Positions 18,123 to 26,658 of a DNA stretch of 64,000 nucleotides are shown piece after piece (positions within the stretch are counted from its first letter, which is position 1; each line of letters starts with the position of its first letter). Position numbers and translations under genes: made by a program. Under the pieces are notes generated by a model. The model saw only the letters and a program-made list of their open reading frames with translations. It had not been told where the DNA came from and ran no database searches. The DNA is taken from positions 1,240,001 to 1,304,000 of the forward strand of contig CAWGKI010000001.1 of the NCBI GenBank assembly GCA_963823095.1. The letters run 5' to 3'. Source of the DNA: CAIVVT01 sp963823095. Its GTDB lineage: Bacteria; Acidobacteriota; Terriglobia; Bryobacterales; Bryobacteraceae.

Positions 18123-19067
18123 CTATACGGCAGCGCCACTGGCCCTTCGCCAGGTGCTGAGCCATTCGCATTGCGAATCCAATTGAGAGATGAGGTTTGC
18201 CACCCGCTCCGGCTCCCCCAAATCGCTCCAACCCACGGAGCCGGCGTCCAGGACCGCGAGATTCGATGGACTCCTGGCGAGGATGTCCCGCGAAAAATCG
18301 ACGGACGCCAGATCTGCGTACAGTCGCTCCGAAGCGAAGGGTCCGTGCGCGGCCCCGTGGCGCTGAAACTCGTCGTAGAGTTCCGGAGTTGCCGTCCGAA
18401 TCAAGTCCAGGAAGGTACTCACTCTGCCCACCATGACGAAGGTATTCCAAAGGCAGCCCAGGTTGAGCAGTATCCTGGCAACGGGCAGTGAGGGCTTCTC
18501 CCAGAACCTCTCGACGCGGAACAGCCCGATTTGGCCGCCGGTTTCGAGAGGGGTTCCAGGTTCAATCCAACCGAAATCAACTTCGGGATGTGTCGGTGAG
18601 GCACCCACAAGGATTGCCAGGCACGTCCGGCCTTCCGCGGCCTCAAAGGCGCGCTGGACTCCGTCGATAAAGTGTCCTTCATCGCGATAGTAGTGATCGG
18701 AAGGCAGGAAGACGACCGAGGCATCGGGATTCATCCGGTTCAGATGCAACAGGCTCAGCAGGATGGCTGGCGCAGTGCCTCTGTTGCACGGCTGAATCAA
18801 CCCCTGTACCGGGCCTAAGTCCGCCAGTTCGTCCTTGTAGTATCGTTCGTGCGCGCGCGTCACTACGACGAGCGTCCGTTCGGGGTCGACGCAGCGAGAC
18901 GCGCGCCGCCTCGCGGCTCGCAGCGGTGTCCGCCCAAATAGAAACGGGCAAAACTGCTTCGGCCGCTCGTCGGTCGACACACATCGCGTTAGCGATCTCA
19001 AGCGCGTTCCATCGCCGCCCGCAAGAATGACACAGCAGCGATGCTGCCTCGGAGAGTAAAAGCTCAT
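18123..19067 (-). CDS. Mannose-1-phosphate guanylyltransferase-like nucleotidyltransferase
   Basis: The N-terminus carries the sugar-nucleotidyltransferase signature VILAGGDGTRLRSLTR and the DERPKQFCPF loop typical of ManC/Man1P-GT enzymes. VVFLPSDHYYRDEGHFIDGV, LVGASPTHPEVDFGWIEPG, FWEKPSLPVARILL and WSDLGEPERV follow. At 314 residues it contains the transferase domain only and lacks the phosphomannose isomerase half of bifunctional ManC. The reaction is GTP plus mannose 1-phosphate to GDP-mannose, for glycan synthesis. A perfect copy of the regional palindrome lies 53 bases upstream of the start. One caveat: the first GDGTRLRSLTR segment is slightly unlike the usual GGxGTRLWPLSR, so the sugar could differ. 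Confidence 0.8.
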   Translation of the reverse strand: MSFYSPRQHRCCVILAGGDGTRLRSLTRCVSTDERPKQFCPFLFGRTPLRAARRRASRCVDPERTLVVVTRAHERYYKDELADLGPVQGLIQPCNRGTAPAILLSLLHLNRMNPDASVVFLPSDHYYRDEGHFIDGVQRAFEAAEGRTCLAILVGASPTHPEVDFGWIEPGTPLETGGQIGLFRVERFWEKPSLPVARILLNLGCLWNTFVMVGRVSTFLDLIRTATPELYDEFQRHGAAHGPFASERLYADLASVDFSRDILARSPSNLAVLDAGSVGWSDLGEPERVANLISQLDSQCEWLSTWRRASGAAV

Positions 19068-19119
19068 GATCCGCTCTGTTGCGTGCTGCCAGTATGCCGC
19101 TCGTCATCCGCTCATCGTA

Positions 19120-19135
19120 CTGGGAGAACTCCCAG
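19120..19135. promoter_or_regulatory. Perfect palindrome CTGGGAGAACTCCCAG
   Basis: Six-base arms CTGGGA/TCCCAG flank GAAC, 53 bases before the nucleotidyltransferase start. The same element recurs with small changes at 17899, 19652, 21152 and 21994, always in a promoter region. It is a likely binding site for one of the regulators encoded nearby. Confidence 0.6.
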
Positions 19136-19169
19136 GCACTCCGCCAGGAGTTGCGGAGGCGCAAGGAGT

Positions 19170-19559
19170 CTATGACGCGCTCATGAGGGGTTCGTTCTCG
19201 TAATCGCCGCTGTCGTCGCATTCGCTTCGATCCGCAAGCTCCTGGCAATTGAGGCACAATTGCGCCCAAGGAACCGCGTGCAGTCTTTTGGCCCCGATCG
19301 TCTTTTCACAGCTCTCGCAGATGCCGTACTCGCCGTTGTCCAGCCTGCGGATCGCCTTTTCGATCTGGCGAAGCGTGCGCGCGGCGTGTTCGAGGTTTCT
19401 GATCGCGAGTTCACGCGCCTCCGAGGCTTGCGACTCATCCATTTCATCCGCCGCGGGTTCGATGAGCACTTCGTCTCGAAGCTCTTGCCGCCTGGCGATC
19501 TCCTGGCGTGCCGCTTCCAGTTCCGACCTGATTTGTAGCTTGTCAACTTTCGAGAGCAT
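19170..19559 (-). CDS. DksA/TraR-family zinc-finger protein
   Basis: Start at ATG 19557-19559, because AAGGAG lies seven bases upstream. The 129-residue product has a helical N-terminal hairpin (IRSELEAARQEIARRQELRD, LAIRNLEHAARTLRQIEKAI) and a four-cysteine finger in YGICESCEKTIGAKRL and AQLCLNCQELADR. DksA-type proteins bind the RNA polymerase secondary channel and adjust transcription in stress. The coiled-coil tip Asp-Ala dipeptide of true DksA could not be assigned, so a TraR/YocK-like role remains possible. Confidence 0.85.
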   Translation of the reverse strand: MLSKVDKLQIRSELEAARQEIARRQELRDEVLIEPAADEMDESQASEARELAIRNLEHAARTLRQIEKAIRRLDNGEYGICESCEKTIGAKRLHAVPWAQLCLNCQELADRSECDDSGDYENEPLMSAS

Positions 19560-19651
19560 GATGATTCTCCTTTTGTGCGTCTGCTCCTGTACATCGAGCA
19601 TTCCTACGACGGCCTACTCAGAACTCTAGGACGCGAGAAGTTGATGGCGTA

Positions 19652-19667
19652 CTCTGAAAAGTCCTAG
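19652..19667. promoter_or_regulatory. Degenerate copy of the regional palindrome
   Basis: CTCTGAAAAGTCCTAG matches 12 of 16 positions of CTGGGAAAACTCCCAG. It lies between the divergent DksA-like gene (start 19559) and the kinase gene (start about 19763), where one site could serve both. Confidence 0.4.
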
Positions 19668-19762
19668 TCTTGGTACACGGATTCTCCGAAGCACTGGCTT
19701 ATCGGCGCACCTATACCGGTAGAGACTGGCGTGAATGACGATGTGGCAACTTGGGGATGATA

Positions 19763-21130
19763 ATGGCGTTGATGAATCCGATCCGGGAGAGCCCAGTACG
19801 ACGCGGAATCCGGGGCGTACTGTTGACGGGTATTGGAGTCGTTCTCGCACTCTTGCTCGCGCTCGGCGTGTATGCGGCGCAATCGCTCTCAAGCGTGAGC
19901 CGCGCGGGCGTTCTGACGACTCGCGAGTACTTCCAGCAAAGTGAACGCCTGGAAAGGGTCCACCGGCTGCTGTCCACCGCCGCGGGCGCGGTTCGCGACT
20001 ACCTGCTGGATTCGGATTCTTCGGCGCTGCCGAGGTACCGTGAACTGGCGCGAGTTTCGTGGTCGCAGGCCGTCCAGGCCATCAAGGACTACGAGGAATT
20101 GGTTCCTTCGGCGCGGCGGCCGTTGATGGACCAGCTTGACGCCCAAGTCTCGGGCTATTGGGCCATAGCCGGACAGAGCCTTGAATTGACCGGACGCCAG
20201 CGATCGCAAACCGGGGGCGATCTCTTGATCAGCCAACTCGTTCCCTTGCGCGAAAAGTGTCTGGCGACGATCAGCGAGATTGGCGCCCGCGATCGGTCGG
20301 ATCTGAGATCGGCGGCAGCGAACAACGCGCGGTTCGTTCGAGGCGCGGAGCAGCGATTGTGGGCCGCGATCGCACTCACCGTGGTCCTCTCCTTGCTGGT
20401 CGCGAGCACGACGGTCATTTACCTGTCGCGCTTGGAAAGTACAGCGTTGGCACAGTACGAAGCCTCCGTGAAGTTAGGTGTTGAACTCGAAAGCCTGTCT
20501 CGCCGCCTGCTGACTTTGCAGGAGGACGAACGCCGCCGGATCGCCCGGGAGTTGCACGACGATTATGGACAACGAATGGCGAGCCTGCTTTTTGAGTTGG
20601 CCGCCACTGCCGAGCGCACGGACACAACGCCGAGCCTCAAGCAGAATATCCAGACCATGGGAGAACGCCTCGGAGGCGTCGCCAAGGACCTCCAGCAGCT
20701 GTCGCGCAGCCTGCACTCGGTGGTGCTCGAGAAGATTGGACTGGAGGCTGCGATCCGTTCCGACTGTAACTCGCTTCGGCAAAGGATCGCATGGGAGGTC
20801 GATTTCCAGGCTATCGATGTGCCAAAACCATTGCCGGAGCCGCTCAGCCTGGCCGTCTACCGGGTCTTCCAGGAGGCTCTCCAAAACGCGCTAAAGCACT
20901 CTCAGACGAACCGGTTGGGTGTTTCTTTGACGGTCGAAGGCCAGGATCTGGTGCTTCTGGTCAAGGATTATGGGCTCGGGTTCGATGTCGATTCCGCTAA
21001 TCACGCTGGCAGCCTGGGGCTGGTGAGTATGCGGGAGCGCCTGCGCATGGTCGGTGGATTTTTCGCAATCCACTCGGAAATCGGGAGGGGGACGCAAGTC
21101 GAGGTCAGGGTTCCTGTCATGAGCCGATGA
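19763..21130 (+). CDS. Membrane sensor histidine kinase, NarL/DesK (HisKA_3) type
   Basis: The start is placed at ATG 19763, six bases after GGGG; TTG 19751 and ATG 19757 are alternatives. A first membrane helix (GVLLTGIGVVLALLLALGVYAA) and a second (LWAAIALTVVLSLLVASTTVIYL) enclose a roughly 140-residue helical periplasmic sensor resembling the CHASE3/4HB type. The dimerisation domain has EDERRRIARELHDDYGQ with the phosphorylated His. The ATPase has FQEALQNALKHSQ (N box), VKDYGLGFD (G1) and SLGLVSMRERLRMVGG (G2). It faces two response-regulator genes downstream and is probably their partner. Autoregulation through the shared palindrome is plausible. Confidence 0.9.
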   Translation: MALMNPIRESPVRRGIRGVLLTGIGVVLALLLALGVYAAQSLSSVSRAGVLTTREYFQQSERLERVHRLLSTAAGAVRDYLLDSDSSALPRYRELARVSWSQAVQAIKDYEELVPSARRPLMDQLDAQVSGYWAIAGQSLELTGRQRSQTGGDLLISQLVPLREKCLATISEIGARDRSDLRSAAANNARFVRGAEQRLWAAIALTVVLSLLVASTTVIYLSRLESTALAQYEASVKLGVELESLSRRLLTLQEDERRRIARELHDDYGQRMASLLFELAATAERTDTTPSLKQNIQTMGERLGGVAKDLQQLSRSLHSVVLEKIGLEAAIRSDCNSLRQRIAWEVDFQAIDVPKPLPEPLSLAVYRVFQEALQNALKHSQTNRLGVSLTVEGQDLVLLVKDYGLGFDVDSANHAGSLGLVSMRERLRMVGGFFAIHSEIGRGTQVEVRVPVMSR

Positions 21131-21151
21131 GGGCCTCGAACGTGGAGCGCA

Positions 21152-21167
21152 CTCTGAGTTTTCCCAG
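21152..21167. promoter_or_regulatory. Regional palindrome copy (reverse orientation)
   Basis: On the minus strand this reads CTGGGAAAACTCAGAG, 14 of 16 positions like the perfect copies. It lies in the 205-base gap between the kinase gene and the first response regulator. Confidence 0.45.
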
Positions 21168-21335
21168 GTGATGTGGACTCTTCGAGGGTTCCTAATGAAC
21201 AAGAGAGGCACGGGCCAACGTGTGACAACGTAGATATGCTCAACGCTCCCCTGGCGCGCATGGCCGGCCGGAGCGTTCCGCCGGATCCGCGAGGGAGGGG
21301 TATCGTTAAGTTGCGCGGTCCGGCAGAGGTGACAC

Positions 21336-21977
21336 ATGAAGCGTTCGAAGATACTGATCGCCGATGACCATGGCATGGTGATCGACGGACTCCGCGCGCT
21401 CCTGGAGCCCGAGTACGAAGTTGCCGGGGCCGTTAACGACGGCCGGTCCGTGCTTCCCGAGGTTGAAAGACTCAAACCGGACATCGTGATCATCGACATT
21501 TCGATGCCCTTGCTGAACGGACTTGATTGTACGCGGCAGCTTCGCGATGCGGGATGCACGGCCAAGATCTTGATTCTGACCATGCACCCGGACGCCACCA
21601 TGGCTCAGGAGGCCCTCTCAGCGGGAGCTTCGGGCTACCTGCTCAAAAGTTCGCCAGGCTCGGAGTTGAAGGCGGCGCTGCGGGAAGTTCTTCTGGGCCG
21701 AACCTACCTTTCGCCCGCGGTGACTCGGGACGTGCTCGAAGTAATGGGCCGAATGACGTCGATCCATGAGGATGTCTGGACGCACCTCACCCCGCGTCAG
21801 CGCGAAGTGCTGCAACTGCTCGCTGAGGGCAGGTCGCACAAGGAAATCGCCAGTATTCTGAACATCGCCGTGAAGACGGCGGAATATCATAAGTACGCAA
21901 TTCTGGCTACGTTGGGGTTGAAGACCAACGCCGAACTGGTTCAGTACGCCATTCGTCACGGGATCATTGCCGTATAG
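21336..21977 (+). CDS. NarL/FixJ-family response regulator
   Basis: The receiver domain (residues 1-120) has the acidic pocket IADDHG, phosphoacceptor Asp in IVIIDISMPLLNGLD, Thr in ILTMHPD and Lys in SGYLLKSSPGSE. The C-terminal LuxR helix-turn-helix is HLTPRQREVLQLLAEGRSHK and ASILNIAVKTAEYHKYAILA. GAGG precedes the start by six bases. It presumably takes phosphate from the HisKA_3 kinase at 19.8-21.1 kb and may bind the 16-base palindrome found around this cluster. Confidence 0.92.
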   Translation: MKRSKILIADDHGMVIDGLRALLEPEYEVAGAVNDGRSVLPEVERLKPDIVIIDISMPLLNGLDCTRQLRDAGCTAKILILTMHPDATMAQEALSAGASGYLLKSSPGSELKAALREVLLGRTYLSPAVTRDVLEVMGRMTSIHEDVWTHLTPRQREVLQLLAEGRSHKEIASILNIAVKTAEYHKYAILATLGLKTNAELVQYAIRHGIIAV

Positions 21978-21993
21978 CTCTCCAGCCGCGCCG

Positions 21994-22009
21994 CTGGGAA
22001 AACTCCCAG
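21994..22009. promoter_or_regulatory. Perfect palindrome CTGGGAAAACTCCCAG
   Basis: Arms CTGGGA/TCCCAG flank AAAC, 48 bases before the start of the receiver-only regulator at 22057. It is the second perfect copy of the regional motif. Confidence 0.6.
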
Positions 22010-22056
22010 TGTTGAACGCGATCGATCGGTGTTGCAGTGGAATTGCAGGGATCGGT

Positions 22057-22503
22057 ATGGACCATTACTTGGGAGAAAGTCTCGGCAGTTCGAACGGCGG
22101 TGGGCCCGGTCGGCTCAGACTCAAAATCTTGCTCGCCGACGACAACCCGGCGCTACTGCGGGAGTTCGAGCGCGTTCTGGCCAGAGAATTTGAAGTCGTC
22201 AGCGCCGTTGGGGACGGCCGAGCCCTCTTGGAGCAATACGACCGGCTGCACCCTGAAGTCATCGTGACGGACATCTCGATGCCCCACATGGACGGCTTCG
22301 AGGCAGTGGCGAAACTGCATCGTAGAGCTAAGCCCAAGGTCGTATTCCTCACCGTGCATGAGGAACCGGCATTCGTCGAGGAAGCCAAGGCATTGGGCGC
22401 GATGGGCTATGTCCTGAAGCGATCCCGACCTTCCGTGCTCGTCGAGGCCATTCGATCCGCGCACGAGGGCCGCTTCTTCCTGTGTCCGGAACTACGCGAA
22501 TGA
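22057..22503 (+). CDS. Stand-alone receiver-domain response regulator
   Basis: Start at ATG 22057, six bases after AGGG; the longer upstream frame has no protein character. After about 20 linker residues comes a single CheY-like receiver: ILLADDNPALLREFERVL, VIVTDISMPHMDGFE with phosphoacceptor Asp, VVFLTVHEE with Thr and MGYVLKRSRPS with Lys. The chain stops after the domain (148 residues) with no DNA-binding or enzymatic part. It could buffer or relay phosphate with the kinase/regulator pair upstream, or act by protein contact. Confidence 0.88.
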   Translation: MDHYLGESLGSSNGGGPGRLRLKILLADDNPALLREFERVLAREFEVVSAVGDGRALLEQYDRLHPEVIVTDISMPHMDGFEAVAKLHRRAKPKVVFLTVHEEPAFVEEAKALGAMGYVLKRSRPSVLVEAIRSAHEGRFFLCPELRE

Positions 22504-22568
22504 CTATGGGCCCACTCGTCTTGGCGCGCTGAGTTATTCTCCTCCTAGAGATGGTTTTCTCTGAATTG

Positions 22569-22586
22569 AGTCCAAATGATTGGACT
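22569..22586. promoter_or_regulatory. Inverted repeat before the HtrA gene
   Basis: AGTCCAA and TTGGACT form perfect seven-base arms around ATGA, 30 bases before the HtrA start. It differs from the regional 16-base motif and may be an operator or an mRNA leader hairpin. Confidence 0.45.
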
Positions 22587-22615
22587 AAGAGAGCCAACTG
22601 AAGGAGCATTGAAAG

Positions 22616-24019
22616 ATGACGAAGTCTTCAGCCGTAAGCGCCTTGATTGCACTGATATTCGGATATTCCCTGGAGGCTCAAACCCGGCCCCAACGGACGT
22701 CACAGTCGCTAGTCCAATTCAGCGCATCCATCGAGGATCTCGCGCGAGCATCGAGCCCCGCAGTGGTCCAGATCACCGTGCGCGGGCGAGCTCCCATGGA
22801 GGAGAGCGGTGCGCAGCGAGCCGGCTTCGTAGCCAACCAGCGGGCCACGGGATCGGGTGTGATCGTCGATTCGAATGGCTACATCGTGACCAACGCTCAT
22901 GTCGTCGCCGACGCGCGGCAGATCGATGTCAGCGTCATCGAGCGCGGGCAATCGGGCGAGGAGGTGAAGCACAAACACTTCGCGGCAAAGACGGTCGGCG
23001 TCGATCGCGAGACCGACCTGGCGGTATTAAAGATCGAAGCGACGGGACTTCCCACCCTGGCTATCCTGGAGGATTCCGCGGGAGTGAAACAAGGGCAGCT
23101 CGTTATCGCGCTCGGCAGCCCGCTCGGACTCGACAACTCCCTCACGGTCGGCTTCGTGAGCGCCCCGATCCGCCACCTCAGATCCGACCAGCCGAACTTC
23201 TACATTCAGACCGACGCGCCGATCAACCCTGGCAACAGCGGAGGGCCGCTGCTGGATATCGCGGGACGCATCGTGGGAATCAACACGATGATCATTACGC
23301 AATCCGGCGGAAGCGAAGGGATCGGCTTCGCCATTCCGAGCAACATTGTGCGGCAAACTTACTTAGGGCTGCGCAAAGACGGGCTCATCCGGCGCGGAGC
23401 GATCGGGGTTATTCCAGAGGACATCACACCCACTTTGGCGTCTGCGCTAGGGCTGGATCGCGATTCGGGGGTCATCTTGTCGGACATCCTGCCGAATGGA
23501 GCGGCCGAGGCCGCCGGGTTGCAGCCTGGCGATATCGTCCTGGCCGTGGACGGCAAGCCTGTCGAGCATTCGCGCCAACTGATGGCGGCGGTGTTTCAAC
23601 ATGTCTTCGGAGAGCAGGTCACTTTGGACATCCAGCGCGGCAAAGACCGTCTTCAAAAGACCGTCGCCATTCTCGCCCGGCCAAAATCACCGGGAGATCT
23701 GACGGAACTCGCGAGCCGTGAGGCGCACTTGATCCGCCGCGTGGGCATCCTGGCGCTCACCCTGGACCAGGAAGTGACGCCTCTCCTGCCGGACTTGCGG
23801 CGGCTTTCGGGCGTTGTGGTGGCGGGCATACCCGCGGAGTTTGAGGCTTTGAATCCCGGCCTGATCGCCGGCGACGTGATTTACGAATTCAACGGGACTC
23901 GTATCGCTTCTTTGCCTGAATTGAGCGCCGCGCTGGATGCCAAGAAAGCCGGTGATTCCATCGCGCTGCTTGTCGAACGCTCGAAGCAATTGATTTATGT
24001 CTCGTTCGAATTGGAGTAG
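22616..24019 (+). CDS. HtrA/DegP-family periplasmic serine protease with two PDZ domains
   Basis: A signal peptide (SAVSALIALIFGYSLEAQ) is followed by a trypsin-like domain with the catalytic triad: His in IVTNAHVVADA, Asp in RETDLAVLKIEA and Ser in NPGNSGGPLLD. Two PDZ-type domains follow, the first around GVILSDILPNGAAEAAGLQPGDIV-like sequence and the second around LSGVVVAGIPAE and LIAGDVIYEFNGTRI. Length (467) is normal for DegP/DegQ. AAGGAG precedes the start by nine bases. The role is extracytoplasmic protein quality control; its place after the two-component genes suggests stress-linked expression. Confidence 0.93.
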   Translation: MTKSSAVSALIALIFGYSLEAQTRPQRTSQSLVQFSASIEDLARASSPAVVQITVRGRAPMEESGAQRAGFVANQRATGSGVIVDSNGYIVTNAHVVADARQIDVSVIERGQSGEEVKHKHFAAKTVGVDRETDLAVLKIEATGLPTLAILEDSAGVKQGQLVIALGSPLGLDNSLTVGFVSAPIRHLRSDQPNFYIQTDAPINPGNSGGPLLDIAGRIVGINTMIITQSGGSEGIGFAIPSNIVRQTYLGLRKDGLIRRGAIGVIPEDITPTLASALGLDRDSGVILSDILPNGAAEAAGLQPGDIVLAVDGKPVEHSRQLMAAVFQHVFGEQVTLDIQRGKDRLQKTVAILARPKSPGDLTELASREAHLIRRVGILALTLDQEVTPLLPDLRRLSGVVVAGIPAEFEALNPGLIAGDVIYEFNGTRIASLPELSAALDAKKAGDSIALLVERSKQLIYVSFELE

Positions 24020-24085
24020 CTATAGACCTCCTGAGCCGTGTTTCCCGGGCTTCTTGCGGCCGTGGCGTTTTTCTCCGCCGTCAGG

Positions 24086-24949
24086 TCACGCGTGTGCGGA
24101 GTGCGGCGGTTTCACGATAGTGAGTACTGGGATCGGAGAATGTCGGACAACGCGGACGGTGGTCGTGCCCAGCACGGTGGTATCGGCGAACAGGTGGTGT
24201 TGCGCACCTATGACTACGAGGTCGTAGGAGGATTGGCTGGCGGTGTTCAGAATCCTGTCCGCCGACTCTCCCCAATCGACGATTTCCTGCACCCGGCAGG
24301 CCTGACGGTCACCTTCCGAAAGCCATGAGCACAGGTCGGGACGCCGGTCCGCTGCGTGAGCTTCAACGACGTGCAGCGCGGTTAATTCCGCATTCAGGGA
24401 AGTGGCCAGTCGCGCCGCGGCCTGAAGCGCGTACTTCGCGGCGGGTGAGTCGTCGACGGGACAGAGGATTTTCTGGATGGAACGGGCTCCGGCGGCAGCG
24501 CCGGATGTCTCTCTCACCGTCACCATCGGAATCGTGGATTCGCGCAGAAGCCGCTCCGCCACGGATCCGAGCAGGAAGCGATTGAAGCCGCTTCGTCCAT
24601 GCGTGCCCAGCACGAGGAGATCGGTTCCCCTGTCGTGCGCGGTCTTCAGGATTGCGTCGACCGGCATCATATCCACAACCACTCGCTCCGCGTGACAACC
24701 GGGGCATACCCTGGCCGCAAACTCCTCCAGTGCCCGGTCCGCCTCTTTCAGGTCGTCCTGGAACTGCTGGCTCAGCTCTGCGATCTGCGATTCGGTGAAA
24801 TATGGCGGCGCTGGCAATATACTCGCGTGCATGAGGGTGAGACCAGCGTGGGTGCTGGCGGCCAGGTTCGCAGCCATGCGCAAGGCCGCGGCAGAGTGCT
24901 CGCTGAAATCGATGGGACACAGGATGCTGGTGGGCCAGTTCGAGTGCAT
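24086..24949 (-). CDS. Tandem universal stress protein (two UspA domains)
   Basis: Start at ATG 24947-24949, six bases after AGGAGG. Two UspA domains lie in tandem in 287 residues. The first has ILCPIDFSEHSAAALRMA and ends VLGTHGRSGFNRFLLGSVAE; the second has ILCPVDDSPAAKYALQAA and ends LVVIGAQHHLF and TTVRVVRHSPIPVLTI. The first carries the ATP-binding G-2x-G-9x-G pattern (GTHGRSGFNRFLLGS); the second has lost it (GAQHHLFADT), so only one site is likely to bind nucleotide. It is convergent with htrA, 66 bases away. Role: general stress resistance. Confidence 0.9.
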   Translation of the reverse strand: MHSNWPTSILCPIDFSEHSAAALRMAANLAASTHAGLTLMHASILPAPPYFTESQIAELSQQFQDDLKEADRALEEFAARVCPGCHAERVVVDMMPVDAILKTAHDRGTDLLVLGTHGRSGFNRFLLGSVAERLLRESTIPMVTVRETSGAAAGARSIQKILCPVDDSPAAKYALQAAARLATSLNAELTALHVVEAHAADRRPDLCSWLSEGDRQACRVQEIVDWGESADRILNTASQSSYDLVVIGAQHHLFADTTVLGTTTVRVVRHSPIPVLTIVKPPHSAHA

Positions 24950-25185
24950 GGGCGCCTCCTGCGATCCAGGATGCATTTGGCGGTCTCAAGTGACCACCGG
25001 ATGCAAATATCCGGCAAAGGACAGCGGGTGCCTGCGCAGGATGACGAGGCCTTGCTTCAGTTCATTTTGGCCATGGCGCCGGCCGGCGCGAAGTCTGCCA
25101 CGGAATTCGCCCGCAGACAGAAGAAATCCGCACTCTCGAACCGCTCACGTCACCACAAGTCATCTTCCGCATCTACGGCGATGGA

Positions 25186-25593
25186 ATGCTCGACGTATAT
25201 CTCCACGATGGCGCGCAATCTCTGACATTCGTTCTCGCCGGAACGCTGACTCGCCCCTGGACCGAGGATCTGGAGCATTCGTGGCAAACGGCGATGTCAA
25301 TCCTCTATGGCAAGCAACTTGTGGTGAATCTGGCCGGCCTCACGCAGGTAGATGACGATGGCATCCGGTTGCTAAGGCTGATGACCCAGAGCGGCGCTCG
25401 CCTGATTACGGCGACCGATTCCACGGACGCTATCGCCCGCAGCGTTTCCGGGCGGGACCCCGTTGAAATGCCCACCTTGCCAATGAGTTTCCTGCGGCGG
25501 CTGTTCTGCCGTTTCAAACGCTGTTGTCTGCACCATCGATCCAGGCTCTTCCTCCGAATTGGGTGCGGCCGCCCACCGCTGAAGATCTGGTAA
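25186..25593 (+). CDS. STAS-like (anti-anti-sigma type) domain protein
   Basis: The frame shows LDVYLHDGAQSLTFVLAGTL, LEHSWQTAMSILYGKQLVVN, LAGLTQVDDDGIRLLRLM and QSGARLITATDSTDAIA, which fits the beta-alpha pattern of a STAS domain, with LTQVDDDG at the position of the conserved D-SxG-loop. The usual phosphorylated Ser is Asp here. The same frame continues upstream of the first ATG as TSPQVIFRIYGDG, so the true start may be an unusual codon or lie beyond an indel. The last 35 residues (FCRFKRCCLHHRSRLFLRIG) look less natural. Function is inferred from fold only. Confidence 0.5.
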   Translation: MLDVYLHDGAQSLTFVLAGTLTRPWTEDLEHSWQTAMSILYGKQLVVNLAGLTQVDDDGIRLLRLMTQSGARLITATDSTDAIARSVSGRDPVEMPTLPMSFLRRLFCRFKRCCLHHRSRLFLRIGCGRPPLKIW

Positions 25594-25672
25594 GCCTAGT
25601 ATCCTTCCGCTAGAATCCGGCCTCCATAAGCGACATCGAATCGTGCCACGCAGGATTTGCGCTGCCTTAACT

Positions 25673-25699
25673 CGTTCCCCGCAAGCCTTGCGGGGAACG
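25673..25699. promoter_or_regulatory. Perfect 13-base inverted repeat, possible NtrC-type enhancer site
   Basis: Arms CGTTCCCCGCAAG and CTTGCGGGGAACG flank one C. It ends 60 bases before the -24 element of the sigma-54 promoter at 25758. The core GCAAG-C-CTTGC recurs at 30706-30720 near another sigma-54 promoter. It could alternatively terminate the STAS gene, but no T-run follows. Confidence 0.5.
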
Positions 25700-25757
25700 G
25701 ACGATTGCCTGGCGTCTATCCGCTCTTGTTTTCAATGCTTTATTGGATTTTTCGAAG

Positions 25758-25775
25758 TTGGAACCGTACTTGCCC
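25758..25775 (+). promoter_or_regulatory. Sigma-54 (-24/-12) promoter
   Basis: TTGGAACCGTACTTGCC has GG at 25760-25761 and GC at 25772-25773 with exactly ten bases between, and the TTGG/TTGC context of the sigma-54 consensus. It lies 42 bases before the start of the gene at 25815. Confidence 0.72.
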
Positions 25776-25814
25776 TATTGCTGTGCGTTTGGAATCGATC
25801 TTTCGGAGAAACTA

Positions 25815-26570
25815 ATGAAACACAGAATCGGAAACCTGTTGACCGTCCTCGGCCTGACCGCTGCGCTGGCTCTTGCGCAGGGGCCCAATGGACGCGGCGG
25901 ACGCGCCGTCGCGCCGCAGGCCAACTCCGGCCTGGACATGGCCAAGCTGCAATCGGTGGAGGGCTTCATCTCCAGCGTACAGATCGCCTACGGCGCTCAG
26001 TATCCTGCCATTGTCATCAACCAAACCCAGATCAAAGTGGCTCCGGTTTGGTATCTGCTCGAAAACGACTTTGAGCTGGCGGTCGGCGAATCCGTGCGAG
26101 TCACGGCCGCGGCGTCCGCCACAGTGAACGATCCCTACCTCTACGCCGTCGACATCACGAAGCTCTCCAGCGGATCGAAGATTACGCTTCGCAACGAACT
26201 GGGTGTCCCACTGTGGATTGGAGCCGCTCGCCGGGGTGGCAATCCCCAGGCGCCCCGATCCGGAGGCGCCTGTATCGACACCGTGAGCACCAACACCGCT
26301 ACCGGTGTCGTAGACCGCGTCACTGCCGGCGCCGGGATCCAACATCCCACGCTGGTTCTGAAGGTCGGCGAAGTCCTGTTGACCATCGAACTCGGACCGG
26401 AGCGGATCCTGTTGGATAGAGATCTGGAGTTGAAACCCGGTGCGACGTTGACTGTGAAGTACGCCCAGACGACCTGTTGCGACGCCTACGTCGCGCTTCA
26501 AATCACGGATGCCGACGGCCACACGCTGGTACTGAGGCACGACGACGGTACGCCGGCCTGGAACGATTGA
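25815..26570 (+). CDS. Secreted protein with two copies of an unnamed beta domain
   Basis: Start at ATG 25815, six bases after GGAG. After a signal peptide (LLTVLGLTAALALAQG) the protein has two similar units of about 95 residues. The first runs from VEGFISSVQIAYGAQYPAIV through PVWYLLENDFELAVGESV to ITLRNELGVPLW. The second runs from GVVDRVTAGAGIQHPTLVL through ERILLDRDLELKPGATLTV to HTLVLRHDDGTPAW. The same unit occurs in the protein at 29893-30297. No enzyme motif is seen; an OB-like fold is a guess. A sigma-54 promoter and a strong terminator frame it as a single-gene transcript, which suggests a dedicated redox or metal-related periplasmic role under the NtrC-type regulator at 32 kb. Confidence 0.72.
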   Translation: MKHRIGNLLTVLGLTAALALAQGPNGRGGRAVAPQANSGLDMAKLQSVEGFISSVQIAYGAQYPAIVINQTQIKVAPVWYLLENDFELAVGESVRVTAAASATVNDPYLYAVDITKLSSGSKITLRNELGVPLWIGAARRGGNPQAPRSGGACIDTVSTNTATGVVDRVTAGAGIQHPTLVLKVGEVLLTIELGPERILLDRDLELKPGATLTVKYAQTTCCDAYVALQITDADGHTLVLRHDDGTPAWND

Positions 26571-26589
26571 GGCGATCCTGCCGTTCTTC

Positions 26590-26630
26590 GGCGCGGGTGC
26601 GGCATTTTGCCGCACCCGCGCCGCTTTATT
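26590..26630 (+). terminator. Rho-independent terminator
   Basis: GGCGCGGGTGCGGCA and TGCCGCACCCGCGCC form a perfect 15-base stem with a TTT loop, followed by GCTTTATT. It starts 20 bases after the stop of the gene at 25815-26570. Confidence 0.85.
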
Positions 26631-26658
26631 ATCGGAGTGCGGAGTCCTACAGGACCCT

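Noticed and set aside
24599..25225. Plus frame of 208 codons opposite the UspA gene
   Set aside because: Most of it overlaps the convincing UspA gene on the other strand; the remainder has no motif.
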